A stretch of 7,021 nucleotides of DNA, taken from positions 1 to 7,021 of the forward strand of contig JAOUMF010000100.1 in NCBI GenBank assembly GCA_029881615.1, read 5' to 3'. Source of the DNA: Alphaproteobacteria bacterium (GTDB lineage: Bacteria > Pseudomonadota > Alphaproteobacteria > UBA8366 > JADFVY01). Positions within the stretch are counted from its first letter, which is position 1, and each line of letters begins with the position of its first letter. The notes under the pieces were generated by a model, which ran no database searches, was not told the origin of the DNA, and worked only from the letters and a program-made list of their open reading frames with translations. Of this stretch, positions 5,097 to 7,021 are shown in pieces. The translations under genes and the position numbers were made by a program.

Positions 5097-6370
5097 TGAC
5101 GGTGATTTTCGTCCTCTCCTTGCTGCTGCTGTTGCTGTTCATCGGCGTGCCGATCGCCTTTGCGCTGGGCGGGTTGGGGCTGGGCATGCTGATCTTCGGT
5201 GGATTTTCGCCGTTGATGGCGCCGCAAGGGCTATACAGCCTGGCCGATAATTTCGTGTTGCTGGCGGTGCCGCTGTTCCTGCTGATGTCCAATATCCTGT
5301 TGAAGGGTGGCGTCGGACGTGACCTGTTCGCCGCAGTGCAGAGCTGGGTCGGTCACTGGCCCGGCGGGCTGGCCGTTGCAACGATCTTTTCCTGTGGCAT
5401 CTTCGCGGCGATTTCAGGCAGTTCGGTTGCTACCGCCGCCACCATCGGCACGGTCGCAATTCCCGAGATGGAGAAGCGCGGCTATGCGCGGCGTTTCATC
5501 CTTGGCCTGCTGGCCGCCGGCGGCACGCTGGGTATCTTGATACCGCCATCGATTCCGATGATCGTCTATGGCGTTATTGCCGAGGAATCCATTGGCGCGC
5601 TGTTCCTGGCCGGAATCGGTCCGGGTTTGCTGCTGATTGCCCTGTTCGTCGGCTATTCAGTTCTCTACGCCTGGCTTGGTCCGGATTACACCCCGATGCC
5701 GCGCGCCGGCTGGGACGAACGTCGCCGCGCCAGTATCAGGGCATTGCCTACTCTCGGGCTGGCCGTGCTGATCGTTGGCGGGCTCTATGCCGGTGCTTTT
5801 ACGCCCACGGAAGCCGCGGCGGTGGGTTTCGGTGGCGCGCTGATCCTGACCAGTCTGGTTTTGCGCACCATGACACGCGAAAAATTGCATGCGGCGGTCA
5901 TGGATAGCATGAAGACGACGGTGACCATTCTGCTGATCCTGGCCGGGGCCAAGATTTTTGGCAAGGCGATCACGCTCTACCGCATCCCTCAGGATATTTC
6001 CGCCGCGATTGTCGCCACCTTCGACACGGCGGGCCTGTTCCTGCTGGCGGTGGCCGCGGTACTGCTGGTGATGGGGTTGGTGCTGGAAGCGCTAAGTATG
6101 CTGTTGATCATGGTGCCGGTGCTCTACCCCTCGCTTGCGGCGCTTGGCATAGATCCGATCTGGTTCGGCGTTCTTTTCGTCATTCTCATTGAATGCGCGC
6201 TCATCACCCCGCCGGTCGGCCTCAACCTTTATGTCGTACAGGCTGTTGGTAAGGCCCGGATCGGCGAGGTCGCCGCAGGCGTTTGGCCTTTTATTCTGAT
6301 GATGCTGGGAACCGTGCTGGCAATTTATTTCCTGCCCGCCATCGCAATGTATATTCCTTTCAAACTGTAG
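5096..6370 (+). CDS. dctM: TRAP transporter large permease (DctM family)
   Basis: A 424-residue polytopic inner-membrane protein, the ion-coupled transport channel of the TRAP system. The length and hydrophobic profile (about eleven to twelve helices) are typical. Hallmark segments are ISGSSVATAATIG (106-118), GGTLGILIPPSIPMIVYG (142-159), FTPTEAAAVG (235-244) and ITPPVGLNLYV (370-380), which include the paired helix-breaking Gly/Pro loops of the elevator-type transport core. The ATG at 5096 shares one base with the dctQ stop and has only a weak internal ribosome site (GGATGA), so it probably relies on coupled translation. The lyase gene follows after 9 bases. Together with dctP and dctQ the transporter is complete and intact. 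Confidence 0.95.
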   Translation: MTVIFVLSLLLLLLFIGVPIAFALGGLGLGMLIFGGFSPLMAPQGLYSLADNFVLLAVPLFLLMSNILLKGGVGRDLFAAVQSWVGHWPGGLAVATIFSCGIFAAISGSSVATAATIGTVAIPEMEKRGYARRFILGLLAAGGTLGILIPPSIPMIVYGVIAEESIGALFLAGIGPGLLLIALFVGYSVLYAWLGPDYTPMPRAGWDERRRASIRALPTLGLAVLIVGGLYAGAFTPTEAAAVGFGGALILTSLVLRTMTREKLHAAVMDSMKTTVTILLILAGAKIFGKAITLYRIPQDISAAIVATFDTAGLFLLAVAAVLLVMGLVLEALSMLLIMVPVLYPSLAALGIDPIWFGVLFVILIECALITPPVGLNLYVVQAVGKARIGEVAAGVWPFILMMLGTVLAIYFLPAIAMYIPFKL

Positions 6371-6373
6371 GGG
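6369..6373 (+). promoter_or_regulatory. Ribosome binding site supporting a TTG start
   Basis: AGGGG overlaps the dctM stop and lies six bases before TTG at 6380. The nearest in-frame ATG (6395) has no purine-rich site before it, so the TTG start is preferred. Confidence 0.6.
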
Positions 6374-6379
6374 TGAATC

Positions 6380-7021
6380 TTGACCAATTACAATATGGCC
6401 GCAACGAAACTCCGGGCGCTGCTGGATAGCGGCGAGATCGTGCAGATGCCGGCGGTGTTCGACGCGCTGTCGGCCAGGCTGGTTGCCGAGGCCGGGTTCG
6501 AGGCCAGCTTCATGTCCGGTTTCGCGGTTTCGGCGGCGCGGTTGGCGCTACCCGATACCGGGCTTCTTTCCTATGGAGAAATTGTCGACCAGGGCCGCAA
6601 CATCTGCGCCGCCGTCGACATCCCGGTAATAGGCGATGGCGACACGGGTTATGGCAATGCGGTGAATGTGAAACGCACGGTGCGCGGCTATGCCCAGGCC
6701 GGTTTCGCCGCGGTGATGATCGAGGACCAGCAATGGCCGAAACGCTGCGGCCACACCAAGGGCAAGGCAGTGGTGGAATTCGACGAGGCGGTGGCGCGCA
6801 TCAAGGCGGCGGCCGACGCGCGCGACGAGGGCGCGGGCATCATGATTCTGGCCCGCACCGACGCCCGGGGTACCCACGGCATGGACGAGGCGCTACGCCG
6901 CGCCGAAGCCTTCAAAAAAGCGGGCGCCGACATGTTGTTTGTCGAAGCGCCGGAATCGGAAGAGGAAATGCGCCTGATTTGCCGGGAAATCCCCGGCTGG
7001 CACCTGGCCAATATGGTGGAG
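6380..7021 (+). CDS. Isocitrate lyase/PEP mutase superfamily carbon-carbon lyase, 3'-truncated
   Basis: The first 214 codons are present; relatives have about 280-300 residues, so the C-terminal quarter is outside the window. Family features are PAVFDALSARL (24-34), the metal-site loop GDGDTGYGN (85-93), IEDQ (114-117), the active-site loop PKRCGH (120-125) with catalytic Cys123, and ARTDAR (near 158-163). The Cys loop marks a true lyase of the methylisocitrate, dimethylmalate or oxaloacetate-cleaving kind, not a PEP mutase, which lacks that Cys. These cytoplasmic Mg-dependent enzymes split a C-C bond in 2-hydroxy or 2-oxo dicarboxylates. The start is TTG at 6380, with AGGGG six bases before it; ATG at 6395 would shorten the protein by five residues. 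It sits 9 bases after dctM, so it probably acts on the imported substrate or a product of it. The precise substrate is unknown. Confidence 0.9.
   Translation, partial: MTNYNMAATKLRALLDSGEIVQMPAVFDALSARLVAEAGFEASFMSGFAVSAARLALPDTGLLSYGEIVDQGRNICAAVDIPVIGDGDTGYGNAVNVKRTVRGYAQAGFAAVMIEDQQWPKRCGHTKGKAVVEFDEAVARIKAAADARDEGAGIMILARTDARGTHGMDEALRRAEAFKKAGADMLFVEAPESEEEMRLICREIPGWHLANMVE

Overview
The window looks like a chromosomal segment of an alphaproteobacterium, possibly Rhodospirillales-like. The reasons are a fairly high GC content, strong Shine-Dalgarno sites, tightly overlapping genes, a TrpF with alphaproteobacterial-looking motifs, and a TRAP-type transporter. This assignment rests on protein style only. 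No tRNA, rRNA, mobile element or CRISPR array was seen.

Layout: (1) Bases 2-445 (+) are the C-terminal two thirds of trpF (tryptophan synthesis), cut by the left edge. (2) Bases 442-3198 (-) are a compact four-gene operon, read right to left. It starts with a CDP-alcohol phosphatidyltransferase of YnbA type, followed by a CdsA paralogue of YnbB type, a PlsC-type acyltransferase, and a small membrane protein that resembles the DedA/VTT group. Spacings are a 4-base ATGA overlap, then 9 bases, then 7 bases. The last stop codon overlaps the trpF stop codon on the other strand. (3) Bases 3199-3512 are a 314-base divergent control region holding a 25-base imperfect dyad and a weak promoter candidate. 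(4) Bases 3513-6370 (+) are a complete tripartite TRAP transporter in the order binding protein, small membrane subunit, large permease. A strong intrinsic terminator lies between the first and second genes. (5) Bases 6380-7021 (+) are the first 214 codons of an isocitrate lyase/PEP mutase superfamily lyase that starts with TTG and is cut by the right edge.

How the genes may work together: the minus-strand operon can be read as a membrane-lipid module that acylates, activates with CTP, transfers a head group, and perhaps moves lipid across the membrane. Its first gene carries Asn at two of the four classic Asp positions of the CDP-alcohol phosphatidyltransferase motif. From memory this is shared with E. 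coli YnbA, whose product is uncertain. The plus-strand operon looks like a carboxylate uptake and cleavage unit: the TRAP system imports an organic acid and the lyase probably splits it or a derivative. The terminator after dctP would let the binding protein be made in excess over the membrane subunits. The most unusual part of the window is the YnbAB-like lipid module. Nothing here is clearly a wholly new system.
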